Translations under genes and position numbers: made by a program
In this document: in pieces, positions 6,975 to 8,303 of the stretch
Numbering within the stretch: position 1 is the stretch's first letter
How the letters are laid out: each line of letters begins with the position of its first letter
Notes under the pieces: model-generated
The model's input: the letters and a program-made list of their open reading frames with translations, nothing else
The model's database searches: none
What the model was told of the DNA's origin: nothing
DNA from: an uncultured Pseudomonadota bacterium
Lineage (GTDB): Bacteria > Pseudomonadota > Gammaproteobacteria > Burkholderiales > Burkholderiaceae_C
Length of the DNA stretch: 8,303 nucleotides
Direction: 5' to 3'
Assembly (NCBI GenBank): GCA_900320815.1
Contig: ONTY01000058.1
Span: 1-8,303, forward strand

Positions 6975-8055
6975 AACTGCTCTTTCCGCTCCCTGCCCCG
7001 CGTGGCATATGCAGCCAGGCCGCGTGCCCGCGCCGCACGGGCTGCGCTGGCTTGCTGGCGCTTGGCGATTGATTATGCAAAACCCGCGCTTGTGGCTGCC
7101 ATCCATGCTGGTTTTCAGCATAGTGCAGGCATTTTTTATCCTCATAAGCGCGCCGTGGTTCAGCCTGCTGATGGCACCGTACACCATGCTCGCCGCCGCC
7201 GCGCTGCTCTATGACGTGCTTGGGGAGCCAGTTGCCCCGCTCTACGGCCCGGAAGCGCCACCGCACCTGGAGCGGCGGAAATGGCTGCGGCGCATGCCCA
7301 AAGCCGTGCTGCTCAATATCCTGTTGTATGGCTGGTTGTGCTGGGTATTTGTACGTTTTGCACAGCCAGAGGCACATCCACGGGTTTTTGTGCTGCCGCT
7401 GGCGGTGGTGCTGGCATTTTCATCATTTGACCTGCTGTGCCTCTCCCACGGCACGTATGGGCGCATCAACGCCATTTTGATTATCACGCGTGCTTCGTAT
7501 CAACTGCTTGCGCTCATTCCAATTTTTTTTGTTGTCGGCACAGCGTCGGCCTGGCGCGAGCCGCTGAAAATATGGCTCACCATGCGGCTGGATGGCATTG
7601 CGCCACCGGCGTTGCTTGCCATTTTTCTCGCCGCAGTTGAATATGCCTGTGCTTTTGTCCTTGCCACCTGGATGCTGCTGGCGCAGGCAGTGGGCGCCAT
7701 GCTCAATCTGCCCCCTTTGGGCGCGGCGCTGGTGCGCGCTGCACGCGCCATGTGGCGCAATGCGCCAGCCTTTGCCCTGCATATTCTGGCGCTCTCGGCA
7801 GCAGCCGCACTCATTATCGCAGGGCTGGAGCACCTACCCTACGCCGCACCCGTGCGTATATTTTCTAGCCTTATATTCGCAGGAGCGAAAGACGTAGAAA
7901 TGAGCGCCGCTGCACTGCGCAGCGCATGGCCATTTTTGGCGTGCGCCACGCTGGTGCTCTATCTCTGTATCCCGGCCCTTTTGATACCGCATTGGCTCAT
8001 GGTACGCGACATATTCCGCGACGCCGCTGCGCCAGAAGATGAAAAAACTGAATAA
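6967..8055 (+). CDS. Polytopic membrane protein, long-type module L5
   Basis: A 362-residue, single-module protein of unknown function. The N-terminus MPETALSAPCPAWHMQPGR continues VPAPHGLRWLAGAWRL, then NPRLWLP (39-45), a diverged KPLLWLP. About eight hydrophobic segments follow. A loop GEPVAPLYGPEAPPHLERRK follows the second, the long-type block LLAQAVGAMLNLPP with RAARAMWRNAPAF is in the second half, and HWLMVRDIF (342-350) closes the last segment before the acidic tail RDAAAPEDEKTE. Its closest copy here is L2: both share AWHMQP/TWHMQP at the start, GAMLNLP and RDIFRDAA.P.DEK at the end. The start at ATG 6967 fits the 8-nt overlap. It stops at TAA rather than the TGA used by the preceding array genes and is followed by a 16-nt gap with its own ribosome binding site. 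Confidence 0.87.
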   Translation: MPETALSAPCPAWHMQPGRVPAPHGLRWLAGAWRLIMQNPRLWLPSMLVFSIVQAFFILISAPWFSLLMAPYTMLAAAALLYDVLGEPVAPLYGPEAPPHLERRKWLRRMPKAVLLNILLYGWLCWVFVRFAQPEAHPRVFVLPLAVVLAFSSFDLLCLSHGTYGRINAILIITRASYQLLALIPIFFVVGTASAWREPLKIWLTMRLDGIAPPALLAIFLAAVEYACAFVLATWMLLAQAVGAMLNLPPLGAALVRAARAMWRNAPAFALHILALSAAAALIIAGLEHLPYAAPVRIFSSLIFAGAKDVEMSAAALRSAWPFLACATLVLYLCIPALLIPHWLMVRDIFRDAAAPEDEKTE

Positions 8056-8058
8056 ATC

Positions 8059-8064
8059 AGGAGG
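8059..8064 (+). promoter_or_regulatory. Strong Shine-Dalgarno AGGAGG before ATG 8072
   Basis: AGGAGG lies seven bases upstream of ATG 8072-8074. It is the only good ribosome binding site in the array; the other genes rely on overlapping or closely spaced starts. It identifies 8072 as the intended start even though that frame ends after 30 codons. Confidence 0.75.
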
Positions 8065-8071
8065 GCTAAAA

Positions 8072-8303
8072 ATGCCGCACGCGCTGCCCCAGCCTTGGCG
8101 CAGCCCGCCCGCCTGCCCGCACTGCGCGGGCTGCGCTGGCTGTGTGTGGACGTGTGGCGGCTGATATTCCAAAAACCGCTGCTCTGGCTGCCCGTGGGCG
8201 TGCAGGAAGACGCGCAGCAAGGCGACGCACCCTTGCGGCAGCGCCTGCGGCACGCACTGACGCTGGCTCCGGCGCTGGCAGTGTTGATGTATGCGGCAAC
8301 ATT
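8072..8303 (+). pseudogene. Short-type module S6, frame-broken and internally shortened, truncated by window edge
   Basis: From ATG 8072 the frame reads MPHALPQPWRSPPACPHC and stops at TGA 8162-8164. The family signature is instead in the neighbouring frame from about 8101 to the edge: PARLPALRGLRWLCVDVWRL, QKPLLWLP, then a hydrophilic VGVQEDAQQGDAPLRQRLRHAL. One extra C in the CCCC run at 8087-8090 would join both into MPHALPPALAQPARLP. Compared with S2 (RGLRWLCVDVWRQAFKKPLLW, then about 50 residues including two hydrophobic segments before HVPFWQRLLHAL), S6 goes almost directly from KPLLWLP to the basic loop, so the first two membrane segments are missing. The copy is either decaying or affected by a sequence error. 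The rest lies beyond the window. Confidence 0.65.

Larger units (their letters stand above)
1327..8303 (+). repeat. Tandem array of at least eight diverged membrane-protein modules
   Basis: The region consists only of repeated protein modules on one strand. The KPLLWLP signature or a variant occurs at nucleotides near 1384, 2216, 3305, 4088, 4938, 6092, 7081 and 8173, marking eight module starts. The PWLMVRDIF-type end block closes each complete module. Two subtypes alternate: short (about 245-280 residues, ASRAAL block) and long (about 340-390 residues, RAARxMWRN block). Order: short, long, short, short, long, long, long, short. Modules are joined as overlapping genes, as fusions, or by a gap. 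The right border is not reached in this window. Confidence 0.85.

Noticed and set aside
1387..8192. CRISPR-like or intergenic repeat from recurring CCGCTGCTGTGG
   Set aside because: The recurrences are in coding frame, spaced about 0.7-1.2 kb apart and encode the KPLLW motif; they are paralogous coding sequence.

Overview
The window looks like chromosomal DNA from a GC-rich betaproteobacterium, most likely Burkholderiales or a near relative. The evidence is the partial minus-strand gene at the left edge. Its protein has the N-terminal layout and the SIDDSxTTEIDDA catalytic motif I associate from memory with the betaproteobacterial RNase II-like (RNB) family. I saw no Neisseria-type DNA uptake sequence, tRNA, rRNA, IS element or CRISPR array. 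The genus cannot be named from this window.

Layout. Positions 1-920 (minus) hold the first ~306 codons of the RNB exoribonuclease, which runs off the left edge. Positions 921-1326 are a divergent intergenic region without a convincing gene. From 1327 to the right edge everything is on the plus strand and tightly packed: a tandem array of at least eight diverged copies of one polytopic membrane-protein module. In order: short module S1 (1327-2067); long module L2 joined to the start of short module S2 (2072-3355); the rest of S2 in another frame (to 4014); short module S3 (4007-4846); a two-module protein L4a-L4b (4839-6974); long module L5 (6967-8055); and the damaged beginning of another short module, S6 (8072 to the edge).

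Most copies share three blocks: an N-terminal amphipathic segment of the type RVPxLHGLRWxxxAWR followed by KPLLWLP; a central helix with LLAQxLxAxLNLP (long type) or LLAQxLxxxxLPFF (short type), followed by a basic Ala/Arg segment; and a last membrane segment ending PWLMVRDIF. S1 and S3 lack or vary parts of the first block. Short modules have about 6 and long modules about 8 hydrophobic segments by eye. The N-terminal block resembles my recollection of the BPSS1780-type membrane protein family of betaproteobacteria. The function is unknown, and no enzyme, transporter or secretion motif is visible.

Three consecutive junctions use the same 8-nt stop/start overlap, ATGNCTGA, in a conserved context. 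This points to translational coupling and to birth of the array by tandem duplication. Two copies of the same subtype (S2 and S6) carry frame breaks. Each can be explained by one base missing from a short homopolymer, so they could be real decay or sequence error. S6 also lacks the region that forms the first two membrane segments in S2. The array looks like a lineage-specific, still-evolving expansion with duplication, fusion and decay visible side by side.
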